Source of the DNA: a virus
Direction: 5' to 3' (one strand)
Length of the DNA stretch: 20,285 nucleotides
IMG/VR virus record: IMGVR_UViG_3300049735_000356
Span: 1 to 20,285 of that record
A model generated the notes under the pieces. That model searched no databases. It saw only the letters and a list, made by a program, of their open reading frames with translations, and was not told where the DNA came from. Both the position numbers and the translations under genes were made by a program. Below are positions 1-7,273 of the stretch, piece after piece (position 1 is the stretch's first letter; every line of letters starts with the position of its first letter).

Positions 1-1
1 A

Positions 2-574
2 ACTACTAATCAGATTACAATAGCATCAGAGGCGGTAGGTTCTATATCCGCAGGTACATTTATAAGTGTTGATGCAACCGATCCCTTAATACCTATTGTA
101 GATCTTTCGGCGACTGGACTAGGCACCCCGACTAGTGATTATTATTTAAGAGGCGATAACACTTGGGCAACAATTGCAACTGGCGGAACAATGAGTTCTT
201 GGGATCTACAAGCAGATACAGGAACAGATCAAAATATAGTAGACGGAGAAGATGTAAAATTTATAGGTGGTACCGGTATTGATACTTCTGTAGCAGATAA
301 TGGAGGCGTTGCGGAATTAACTATTGCTTTAGATTCAACTGCGGTTGGCAGTTTAACTGTAGCAGCTACAACATACGATAATACAGCAGACGCGCTAGCG
401 GTAACTGCAACAGGTAATGATTATACAATAAATGCAAAAAATGTAATTACCCCTGGGGTTAATCCAGTATCCTCTCCTACAACTTCTACAGTAAAAAATA
501 TAGTTACTCTTACAGCAGCACAATACGCTGCATTATCATCAACAGATGCAAACACACTTTATTTCGTAGTATAA
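2..574 (+). CDS. Tail fibre-like protein, 5' end cut by window
   Basis: The frame is open from base 2 through TAA at 572-574, so the gene starts upstream of the window; the internal Met at 191 is probably not the real start. The residues encoded at 101-172 (DLSATGLGTP, then YLRGDNTWAT) match a motif that occurs twice more in the large fibre at 2322-6488, which places this protein in the same fibre family. The composition is rich in Thr, Ala, Gly and Val with few charges, as in beta-rich phage fibres. The C-terminus (TLTAAQYAALSSTDANTLYFVV) looks like a common fibre or baseplate C-terminal module with a Y..L....NTLYFV pattern. It is followed after one base by the next adhesin gene. Its role in receptor binding or fibre assembly is inferred from composition and context. 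Confidence 0.75.
   Translation, partial: TTNQITIASEAVGSISAGTFISVDATDPLIPIVDLSATGLGTPTSDYYLRGDNTWATIATGGTMSSWDLQADTGTDQNIVDGEDVKFIGGTGIDTSVADNGGVAELTIALDSTAVGSLTVAATTYDNTADALAVTATGNDYTINAKNVITPGVNPVSSPTTSTVKNIVTLTAAQYAALSSTDANTLYFVV
101..172 (+). repeat. LRGDNTW fibre motif, copy 1
   Basis: This encodes a 24-residue version of the motif D-L-S-A-T-G...TP...LRGDNTWAT. Related 22-residue copies lie at 3390-3455 and 3687-3752 in a different gene. The motif joins beta modules in phage fibres and offers a homologous segment for recombination between neighbouring fibre genes. Confidence 0.7.
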
Positions 575-575
575 T

Positions 576-2303
576 ATGGCGAATATTTATTTAGGGGGCT
601 CAACTGCTTCAAATTTATATCTGGGCAGCCAAGAAATATGTAAAGTTTATTTAGGCTCTACACAAATATATGATGGCTGTGGGTTTACTCCTGTGGTGGT
701 TACATTAGATGTAGATAATAATATAACAGGCCCTAGTGCGGGATATACACTAGGAGGAGATTTAACGGGTGCCCAGCAATCAGGACAAGCAAATGTAGGA
801 ACTTATGCTTTTAATACCACTGTAAGCACAACTAGTGGTTATCAGTTTACCTCAGGGCCTAGCGTAAGTAATGCTAGTGGAACTATACCTGCTGCTAATT
901 CAACTGTAACAACTACAATTACTGGTAATGTACAACTGCAGGCTACAAATAGAACCGTCACATTAACTGTTGTAGATAATGTAAATAACCCAGGCACAAG
1001 TCATACAATAACAGGTGATACTAATGGAACAGCCAAAGCTGGTCTTCCAGGAAGCACCGTTACTTTTATAACTAATTTAGTAAAAAATTCAGAATGGACA
1101 GGAACTGTAAATGGGTCAAGCGCAAGCACTGTAACCGTAACACAACCTGTAACAGTTCAAAATACTAATTCAACTACTACTATTACATTTAATGGCACAT
1201 TAACACAAACCACTTACACGGTAACACATAGTTATAATACTAGTGGCGTAACTGGAACACAATATAGTGCCCCTGTATCAACAGTAGCAAATGCAAATAG
1301 TAGTGTAATTTCTCAATCTGGTAATTCAGTAACTGGTTACGCTGGTGCTTCTTGGCAATTTGTAACTACAGGGCTTTCTGCTAATTCAGGTTATGCATGG
1401 GGATCTGGCGATCCTACTCTTAGTCCTGCATCGCCTAGAAGTGTAAGCATAACAGGAGGACAATCTTCGCCTACAGCATTAACAACTAATATATCGGGAA
1501 CAATATCTCAAGCTTCTAATTCTCTTCAATTTTCTACCACTCCAGGATCATGTGCTAATGGTGCATCTATAGCTTATACTAACAATTCTAGTTCGGCTAC
1601 TTTGTATTATTCTGGTACATTAGGAGCCGGTACCGTATTGTATACAGATTCAGGATTACAAAATGTAGTTAGTGCCCCAGCCGGTTATTATAAAAATATA
1701 AGTAATGCAACAGCAATACAATGGAGCGGTAGCGCAGTAGTGCAAGCGAATTTAGTAATACAGGTAAATCAATTATACAGTCACTCTTTAGGTGTGTCAA
1801 CTAGTAGCGGAAGCGATGCTTGTAGTAATTTTAATTCAAATAATAAAACAACCGTTTATTCTAATGTATCGGCTAACCCTATAAGCGGAAGTTATATATT
1901 TTTATCTTCTGATGGGTGTTCTGCATCGGCGGGATATGTAAGTGATGGAACTAATTTTAGGCAGGTTCAAAGCTCTGGGCAATATACAGGGTCCTCTCAA
2001 ACTTGTGCTTTAAATAGATATTATGTAGATGTCACAGATTTTGATAGTCCCGACCCTTGTACAGAAACTACAAATAGTAAATATTACTGGGAAGATCCCA
2101 ACTCTAATAGCCAAGGAAATACCCCTGGAACAGAAGCGGAAAATATTGCTCCTAGCGGTACAACTGTATATGCGAACGCAACAACTTCTGCTGTTTTTTC
2201 TGGAGGCAATGGTTACCACCTTGTAGATCAGCCCAGCACCGGAGATCCGTATTATCAATACATAAGTTCTTCAGGAGTTGTAGGTGGTGCTTCAGGGTGT
2301 TAA
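576..2303 (+). CDS. Modular adhesin/tail fibre with YLGS repeats and Ig-like modules
   Basis: A 575-aa protein that starts one base after the previous stop. The N-terminus carries three YLG motifs at an exact 10-residue spacing (NIYLGG 3-8, NLYLGS 13-18, KVYLGS 23-28), a pattern I associate with phage virion-attachment segments. Three beta-rich repeats of roughly 80-100 residues follow (about 42-123, 127-209, 214-311); each opens with a VTLxV or YTVTH strand and closes with a TGN/FNG/SG-type strand, resembling Ig-like folds. The C-terminal half holds about three further related modules (316-398, 400-475, 480-575) with an LYTD or VY strand, an aGYY/aGYVSDG turn and an SSGxV strand. Eight cysteines (22, 35, 326, 416, 448, 477, 495, 575), including the last residue, could form disulfides. 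There is no signal peptide. It is likely a receptor-binding or fibre component; this is inferred from architecture and position. Confidence 0.75.
   Translation: MANIYLGGSTASNLYLGSQEICKVYLGSTQIYDGCGFTPVVVTLDVDNNITGPSAGYTLGGDLTGAQQSGQANVGTYAFNTTVSTTSGYQFTSGPSVSNASGTIPAANSTVTTTITGNVQLQATNRTVTLTVVDNVNNPGTSHTITGDTNGTAKAGLPGSTVTFITNLVKNSEWTGTVNGSSASTVTVTQPVTVQNTNSTTTITFNGTLTQTTYTVTHSYNTSGVTGTQYSAPVSTVANANSSVISQSGNSVTGYAGASWQFVTTGLSANSGYAWGSGDPTLSPASPRSVSITGGQSSPTALTTNISGTISQASNSLQFSTTPGSCANGASIAYTNNSSSATLYYSGTLGAGTVLYTDSGLQNVVSAPAGYYKNISNATAIQWSGSAVVQANLVIQVNQLYSHSLGVSTSSGSDACSNFNSNNKTTVYSNVSANPISGSYIFLSSDGCSASAGYVSDGTNFRQVQSSGQYTGSSQTCALNRYYVDVTDFDSPDPCTETTNSKYYWEDPNSNSQGNTPGTEAENIAPSGTTVYANATTSAVFSGGNGYHLVDQPSTGDPYYQYISSSGVVGGASGC
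648..659 (+). repeat. Third YLGS unit of a 10-residue N-terminal repeat
   Basis: These bases encode the YLGS of the third of three N-terminal units spaced exactly 10 codons apart (the whole array lies at about 582-659). The regular period suggests a short beta-solenoid or zipper at the virion-proximal end of the adhesin. Confidence 0.5.
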
Positions 2304-2321
2304 AAAAAAAAAAAATAAAAA
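2304..2321 (+). promoter_or_regulatory. A-rich leader before the large fibre gene
   Basis: A run of 14 A residues (2302-2315, beginning inside the preceding TAA), one T, and more A lead directly into ATG 2322. No Shine-Dalgarno sequence is present. A-rich leaders promote initiation in Bacteroidetes, whose mRNAs generally lack Shine-Dalgarno motifs. The A-run lies after the stop codon, so slippage there could not fuse the two genes. Confidence 0.45.
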
Positions 2322-5300
2322 ATGGCAATAATATATAGTTATCCTCTTGGAACTCCAAAGCTGTCAGATTTAGTAATTGGTACTTCTTTAGGTAATGGTA
2401 ACCCTACTAAAAGTTTTACAATACAAAGTATTGCCAATTTAGCCGCGGGCGTAACAAAAATTATACCTGGTACAGATATTTCAATTAGCCCAACTAGCGG
2501 GACTGGCGAGGTAACAATAAATTGTACATTAGATCCAGGCGTTACTTCTATAATAGCAGGGGCTAATATTGCTTTGTCTCCATCTAGCGGTGTAGGGGCT
2601 GTAAACGTAAGTGTTACGGGAGTTGTTTTAGGAGTAACTTCAGGCGATGCTAATACTATTACAATAGGAGGAACATCCACTAACCCCACTGTTGCTGCTA
2701 ATGTTACTTCAACTATAGCGAGCGGAGGAGCAAATCTTGCTACTGCGGGTACAATTTATGATTTTGTAAATACTAACTATATACCGTACGCACAAACCTC
2801 AACTGCTAATATGCAGTTTGTAAATAATAGCACATCACTAGGCAGCTCAGATACCGTAGTGCCTACTCAATTAGCTGTTAAAACATATGTTGATAATGCT
2901 ATTGTGGGCCAGTTGGTTTATCAAGGCGGTTATAATGCATCTACAAACACTCCTGATTTAACAACATCTCCAAATAGTATTTTACGCGGGTGGACTTATA
3001 CAGTAACAACCGGGGGCACATTTTTTACTGAAACAGTAGAGGTTGGGGATTTATTAATTGCAGAATCTGATAATCCGTCTGCTCTTACGGATTGGACAAC
3101 AGTACAGAACAATATTGGAATTGCTACAGCAACTACTCAAGGTATAGCTAATTTTCCTACAGCTGGTGGACTAGTTGTTAATGCAGGTGCAGTATCAATC
3201 GCTAATACAGCTGTTACTCCAGACTCGTATACATTAACTAATTTAACAGTAGATGCGCAGGGGCGTATTACCGCCGCGTCTAATGGAACAGTAGATATTG
3301 GTGTTGCTGATTTTTCTTCTGCTCCTGGAACTTTTATAACAGTTGCAAATTTAACTTCTGCTACTGGATCTGTAGATTTAGGCACAGTAGACTTATCCGC
3401 AACCGGTACCCCAAGCAGTACAACATTTTTACGCGGGGACAATACATGGGCAACGCCGGCAGATATAGATAATTATGTAGATGGAATATCCTTTGATACT
3501 TCTACAGGCGTTTTAACATTAACACGAACAGGAGCATTAGCAGATCTTACGCAAGATTTAGATGGCAGATATGCATTAAGTGCAAATATACCAACTAATA
3601 TAGTAGAAACATTAACAACAACAAATGGTACATATATAAATCTTACTCCTACAGCTTCAACTTCAGGAAATGTAACAGTAACAGCTCAACTTTCGGCTAC
3701 AGGCACGCCTAGTGCATCAAATTTTTTATCCGGGGATAATACATGGAAAACAGCACTTACTAGTGTTGGCTTAACTAGTACCGCAAGTACGATTGGTATA
3801 AGTAGTTCACCTCTTACAGCCAATGGCACAATGAACATAGATTTAAATACATCAGGCGTTACTGCGGGATCTTACACGAATGCGGATATTACTGTTGATC
3901 AATATGGAAGAATAACCGTTGCAGGAGACGGGTCTTCTGGAGGTACAGGCACGGTAACAGGGGTGACATCAACTGATACAAATACAATATCAATAGCTAA
4001 TTCTACCACTACACCGGCTATTACAGCAATTACAGCCGCGGTAGCCTCGGGCTCAGCAGCATTAGTAACAAGCGGCGATGTGTTTACTTATGTAAATGCT
4101 ACAGCACTTACTAGTGTTGGACTTACAAGCACAGCTAGCACTATTGTAATAGGAAGTTCTCCTTTAACGGCTAACGGTACTATGAATGTTGACTTAGCAG
4201 CATCGGGAGTATCGCAAGGGTCTTATACAAATGCAGACATAACCGTTGATCAGTACGGTAGAATAACGGTAGCTGGTAATGGATCAAGTACAGGTGGCAC
4301 TGTAACTAGTGTTACTTCCGCTGACACAAATACAATTACAGTTGCTAATACAACTACAACTCCCGAAATAACTGCTGTAACTGCGGCTGTAGCTTCTGGG
4401 TCAACTGCTTTGGTAACTAGCGGTGATGTATATAGCTATGTTAATACAAATGCGCCTGGGACTGTAACATCTATAGGTTTTGACGTATCTGCTTTTAGTG
4501 CTTTTTCAATTACTCCGAGTACGGCAATATCCACTAATGGAACATTTACACTTGGTATTAGCGGTGGTTCAGCAGGACAATTTTTAGATTATACAGGCAA
4601 CTGGTCTACACCGTCTGGCTCTGTTACAGGGACAGGAACTGTTAATAAATTAGCAAAATGGAGTAGCGGTGGTACTGGTATACAAAATTCTAATATAACG
4701 GATAATGGTAGTCTTATTACGATAGCAAGTGAAACTAACCAAACCGGAAAAGCTGTTTTTAGAAATGGAATGGTTTTAAGCAATAACCCAGGCGGTGTTA
4801 CTGTAGATGACACATCTATGGTTATTGGGGCGGGTAATAATGATATTGTTTCAGGGGCTGATCACGCATTAGCAGTAGGAAACAATAATCAAATATTATC
4901 AAACTCGGACAATTCTATAGCTGTTGGGCAAGGTAATACACTAACAGAAGCAACCGCTTCGGCTGCATTTGGGTTATCTAATACTATAACAGGTGCAGGT
5001 ACAACTGAAAGATCTTTTGTAGCTGGATTTAATAACACTATTACAACCGCAAACAGTAGTGTTGTTATGGGAGGTGGTAATTCTTTAACTAGTAATGCCG
5101 GCTTAGGTATAATACTTGGAAATGCTAATACTGTAACGGGTAATCAATCAAATGACTCGTCTTTTGTTTTAGGAAGTAGTAATACTTTAAGCAATAATAC
5201 AAATCTTCAAAATGTTTTTGCTATAGGCAATAACTTAACTGCGGATACAGGAGAAATGATACTTGGGTATAGAAATCTCACTTCTGGTTATCCCGCTACA

Positions 5301-6488
5301 AATTTTAATTCAGGACTTGGTAATACTAAGTTTGTTTTGTCCGTAGGAACAACTACAACTACAAATAGTAATGCTTTTATTGTAACAGAAGGAGGGGTTT
5401 CCAGAGGTAATGGAGGAGCGGTACCGCAAGTTCCACGTATAATATTCCCAACCATAACTTCTTTTTCAGCCAGTAATGATGCGGCAGCAGCTGCGCTAGG
5501 AATACCTACAGGAGGTGTATACCAAAATCAAGGTGTGATGCAAATTAATCGTGGGGGAGGCTCTACTACAGATCCGTTGTCTGGAGGAGGATTATCGGGT
5601 AGTGGTACCGCTGGGGAAGTTACGTTTTTTGATGGTAACACAAGCGTTACTTCGTCGTCAAATTTTACTTGGGACAATACTGATGATAGATTAGAAGCAG
5701 GAAGTTTAGCAGCTGGTGCTAATTTTGGGGCCCAACCAGGTATATTTTCTTCTGTTAATATGGGCGTAGTTTCAAACAATTCTATGTCAGCTAGCATGTG
5801 GCTTGGACCTGTTTCAAATTATTCGGAGGCTGGAATGACCTATAGCGATTTTAGCAATGTGCTTTCATTTAGAAGTGGCAATAATGATTCTATGACTTTA
5901 AACTCCTCAGGGCAGCTTAAATTAGGGCAATATCAAGCTAACGCAAATACTAGTTATAGTACTGGAACTTCTGGATTAAGTCCTAATCAAAACTTTCAAC
6001 CCACCGGTTCAGATACATTAGCAAATGTATGTGTTGATACAAGTGGAAATTTTGTTAGAGGAGATCAAGAAGCTACTATGACTTTTACAAGAGGACAAAT
6101 AAATAATGGATTTGGGGGCAGTGGAGCTATTATAATAGCCGCTCCGGGCGCAAATAAGTATGTAGTAGTAATAGATTCAACTTTTTTTATATACAGCTCA
6201 GGTACATGGTTTAACACTAACCAGGTAGGGTTTGAAGTAAGACAAGCAAATCATAATAGCGCAAATGCAACTTGTGCAATTCTTACTTATCAGATAATAC
6301 GACAAATTAGTAATAATGGAACGGGTAATGGTATTGCGAACAGGGACGTTCCTGTAGTAGCTAGAACTTATAAAGATAATACGGCTACTACTCTTCACAG
6401 AATTGGTACCTCTATATCAGAAACTAATTTTACTGAGATGGCTGTTAAATTAAAATATAGGATTTATGATTCAGGAACGTTTAAGTAA
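2322..6488 (+). CDS. Giant modular tail fibre with YadA-like head repeats
   Basis: This 1388-aa protein is the largest in the window. Modules I can see: an N-terminal repeat ending GVTSGDANTI and DFVNTN; a conserved fibre domain (about 185-265) with VKTYVDNAIVGQLVYQGGYN and VEVGDLLIAESDNPS; SYT..NLTVD..GRITAAS-type motifs; two LRGDNTW-type motifs; two tandem 117-residue repeats (encoded 3753-4454); a GTVNKLAKWSSGGTGIQNS segment; a block of trimeric-autotransporter head repeats (residues 833-985); GSGTAGEVTFFDG; and a distinct final domain of about 170 residues, probably the tip. Head repeats form left-handed trimeric beta-rolls in YadA and Hia adhesins, so a trimeric fibre is likely. Receptor binding by the C-terminal domain is inference. 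The start is fixed by the A-rich leader and the upstream stop codons in frame. Confidence 0.85.
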   Translation: MAIIYSYPLGTPKLSDLVIGTSLGNGNPTKSFTIQSIANLAAGVTKIIPGTDISISPTSGTGEVTINCTLDPGVTSIIAGANIALSPSSGVGAVNVSVTGVVLGVTSGDANTITIGGTSTNPTVAANVTSTIASGGANLATAGTIYDFVNTNYIPYAQTSTANMQFVNNSTSLGSSDTVVPTQLAVKTYVDNAIVGQLVYQGGYNASTNTPDLTTSPNSILRGWTYTVTTGGTFFTETVEVGDLLIAESDNPSALTDWTTVQNNIGIATATTQGIANFPTAGGLVVNAGAVSIANTAVTPDSYTLTNLTVDAQGRITAASNGTVDIGVADFSSAPGTFITVANLTSATGSVDLGTVDLSATGTPSSTTFLRGDNTWATPADIDNYVDGISFDTSTGVLTLTRTGALADLTQDLDGRYALSANIPTNIVETLTTTNGTYINLTPTASTSGNVTVTAQLSATGTPSASNFLSGDNTWKTALTSVGLTSTASTIGISSSPLTANGTMNIDLNTSGVTAGSYTNADITVDQYGRITVAGDGSSGGTGTVTGVTSTDTNTISIANSTTTPAITAITAAVASGSAALVTSGDVFTYVNATALTSVGLTSTASTIVIGSSPLTANGTMNVDLAASGVSQGSYTNADITVDQYGRITVAGNGSSTGGTVTSVTSADTNTITVANTTTTPEITAVTAAVASGSTALVTSGDVYSYVNTNAPGTVTSIGFDVSAFSAFSITPSTAISTNGTFTLGISGGSAGQFLDYTGNWSTPSGSVTGTGTVNKLAKWSSGGTGIQNSNITDNGSLITIASETNQTGKAVFRNGMVLSNNPGGVTVDDTSMVIGAGNNDIVSGADHALAVGNNNQILSNSDNSIAVGQGNTLTEATASAAFGLSNTITGAGTTERSFVAGFNNTITTANSSVVMGGGNSLTSNAGLGIILGNANTVTGNQSNDSSFVLGSSNTLSNNTNLQNVFAIGNNLTADTGEMILGYRNLTSGYPATNFNSGLGNTKFVLSVGTTTTTNSNAFIVTEGGVSRGNGGAVPQVPRIIFPTITSFSASNDAAAAALGIPTGGVYQNQGVMQINRGGGSTTDPLSGGGLSGSGTAGEVTFFDGNTSVTSSSNFTWDNTDDRLEAGSLAAGANFGAQPGIFSSVNMGVVSNNSMSASMWLGPVSNYSEAGMTYSDFSNVLSFRSGNNDSMTLNSSGQLKLGQYQANANTSYSTGTSGLSPNQNFQPTGSDTLANVCVDTSGNFVRGDQEATMTFTRGQINNGFGGSGAIIIAAPGANKYVVVIDSTFFIYSSGTWFNTNQVGFEVRQANHNSANATCAILTYQIIRQISNNGTGNGIANRDVPVVARTYKDNTATTLHRIGTSISETNFTEMAVKLKYRIYDSGTFK
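3390..3455 (+). repeat. LRGDNTW fibre motif, copy 2
   Basis: This encodes D-L-S-A-T-G-T-P-S-S, then TTFLRGDNTWAT. It is nearly identical in protein sequence to copy 1 in the upstream gene and to copy 3. Confidence 0.75.
3687..3752 (+). repeat. LRGDNTW fibre motif, copy 3
   Basis: This encodes QLSATGTPSA, then SNFLSGDNTWKT. It ends exactly where the 351-bp tandem duplication begins, which supports a module-boundary role. Confidence 0.75.
3753..4454 (+). repeat. Two tandem 351-bp (117-aa) in-frame repeats
   Basis: Copy 1 begins at 3753 and copy 2 at 4104, both with gcacttactagtgttgg. The period is exactly 351 bases, so the frame is kept. Both copies encode LTSVGLTSTASTI, SPLTANGTMN, then SYTNADITVDQYGRITVAG and AAVASGS.ALVTSGDV. 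Third positions differ widely, so the duplication is old or kept under protein-level selection. A third, partial relative of the second half lies near 2632-2775 (GVTSGDANTITIGG to YDFVNTN). Confidence 0.85.
4818..5276 (+). repeat. Trimeric-adhesin head repeats (YadA/Hep_Hag-like)
   Basis: Residues 833-985 of the large fibre contain about nine short units of the form [SA]-x-[AV]-x-G-x-x-N-x-[LIV], such as HALAVGNNNQI, NSIAVGQGNTL, SFVAGFNNTI, SFVLGSSNTL and VFAIGNN. This is the pattern of left-handed parallel beta-roll heads in trimeric autotransporter adhesins. The unit length varies between about 14 and 22 residues. Confidence 0.7.
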
Positions 6489-6502
6489 ATAAAAAATTAA
6501 TT

Positions 6503-6910
6503 ATGAGAATTCCAAGAAACGGAGTAGCAAAAGATATTCGCCATTTTTCTGGCAGTTTACTGGTATTTGGCATGATCATGGGGATTATGTATTATTTAAC
6601 ACAATACGAAATACCTAATACAAATCGCGATTTATTAACTACCCTTGTGGGAATGCTAGCGGCTAGTTTGGCATTAATAATAAGCGCTATCACAGGTGCT
6701 CGCCCCAATGAGCTTGAAGAAGCTAAAAAAAATATATCATCTTTGCAGATGAAGATAGATATGCTAGTAAGCCAAAAAGACTCTTTAGAAAATATGGTCA
6801 TAAAATTGCAAGACGATATGATAGATCGTTTACTTTTAAATAAAGCTATAGATTATGACGATAAAAAATGTATTTGTGGTGAAAATAGCTGTAGCTGTAA
6901 AGGAGAATAA
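6503..6910 (+). CDS. Two-TM coiled-coil membrane protein, lysis candidate
   Basis: A 135-aa protein with two hydrophobic segments at about residues 17-35 and 44-65. A helical, probably coiled-coil stretch follows at 69-112 (LEEAKKNISS, MKIDMLVSQKDSLENMVIKL). The C-terminal tail is rich in cysteine, with C123, C125, C130 and C132 in CICGENSCSC. Two close TM helices with a charged tail would fit a holin or a spanin-like membrane anchor, but I recognise no named family. It lies after the fibres and before the chaperonins, away from the 3TM holin at 12230. The start at 6503 follows an A/T-only 14-base leader. The paired CxC motifs could bind metal or form disulfides; this is inference. Confidence 0.65.
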   Translation: MRIPRNGVAKDIRHFSGSLLVFGMIMGIMYYLTQYEIPNTNRDLLTTLVGMLAASLALIISAITGARPNELEEAKKNISSLQMKIDMLVSQKDSLENMVIKLQDDMIDRLLLNKAIDYDDKKCICGENSCSCKGE

Positions 6911-6961
6911 AACCGAGTAATTATAAATCATAACCTTATACTAATTTTAAAACCAAAACCA

Positions 6962-7246
6962 ATGACACTTTTTTACCAGACTCAATCGTGGTCTAGTCAA
7001 CCATCAGTATCCAAAGAAACCAAAAAAATTTGGGAATGTTATTCAAAGAAAAAAAATTGGAGAATTACTCAATTACCAAATGGCTATTATCAATCAGAAT
7101 GGAAAGATTTGAATAATAATTGGTCAGGAATAACAAGGCGAGAAACTATTGAAGGTGCTGAAAAAGCAATTGAATCTTCAATAGAGCATTATGAAAAAAA
7201 ATTAAAACTTGCAGAAGGCCCAATTATAGTAAAAACTTTTGAATAG
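6962..7246 (+). CDS. Small conserved-type phage protein, function unknown
   Basis: A 94-aa soluble protein. The core KNWRITQLPNGYYQSEWKD, then WSGITRRETIEGAEKAIE and SIEHYEKKL, looks like a small domain that I recall from marine phage hypothetical proteins: a Trp/Tyr-rich beta-hairpin followed by a helix. No catalytic motif is evident. It starts after a 51-base spacer, one of the longest in the window, and ends 27 bases before groEL. The A-rich leader (aaccaaaacca) supports the start at 6962. It may be co-transcribed with groEL. Confidence 0.65.
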   Translation: MTLFYQTQSWSSQPSVSKETKKIWECYSKKKNWRITQLPNGYYQSEWKDLNNNWSGITRRETIEGAEKAIESSIEHYEKKLKLAEGPIIVKTFE

Positions 7247-7273
7247 AATATATAAATTAAATTAAATTAAATC
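7247..7273 (+). promoter_or_regulatory. AAATT-repeat leader of groEL
   Basis: The 27-base spacer is nearly all A/T. It contains nearly four tandem copies of AAATT (7254-7272) directly before ATG 7274 and no Shine-Dalgarno motif. It probably acts as an unstructured A/T-rich ribosome-entry region of Bacteroidetes type. A promoter cannot be assigned with confidence. Confidence 0.4.

Noticed and set aside
2301-2321. 14-A run as a slippage site fusing the adhesin and the large fibre, which are in the same frame
   Set aside because: The stop TAA (2301-2303) comes before the run, and a second in-frame TAA lies at 2316, so slippage cannot bypass termination. It is better read as an A-rich leader.
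2339-5797. Several minus-strand open frames of 70-116 codons opposite the large fibre gene
   Set aside because: They are Val/Pro/Ile/Ser-rich mirror frames created by the Thr/Ala/Gly/Asn codons of the fibre, with no leaders and no recognisable motifs.
3753-6488. Diversity-generating retroelement target in the fibre
   Set aside because: No reverse transcriptase gene, no adenine-biased template repeat and no lectin-type C-terminus are seen. The repeats are full modules with third-position differences.
6911-6961. Bacteroidetes-type promoter (TTG and TAnnTTTG) in the longest spacer
   Set aside because: Only a weak TAATTTTA is present and no TTG sits at a suitable distance, so I cannot support a promoter.
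7230-7273. Sigma-70-like promoter before groEL (TTTTGA ... TATAAA)
   Set aside because: The two hexamers are only about 8 bases apart, too short for a working promoter.
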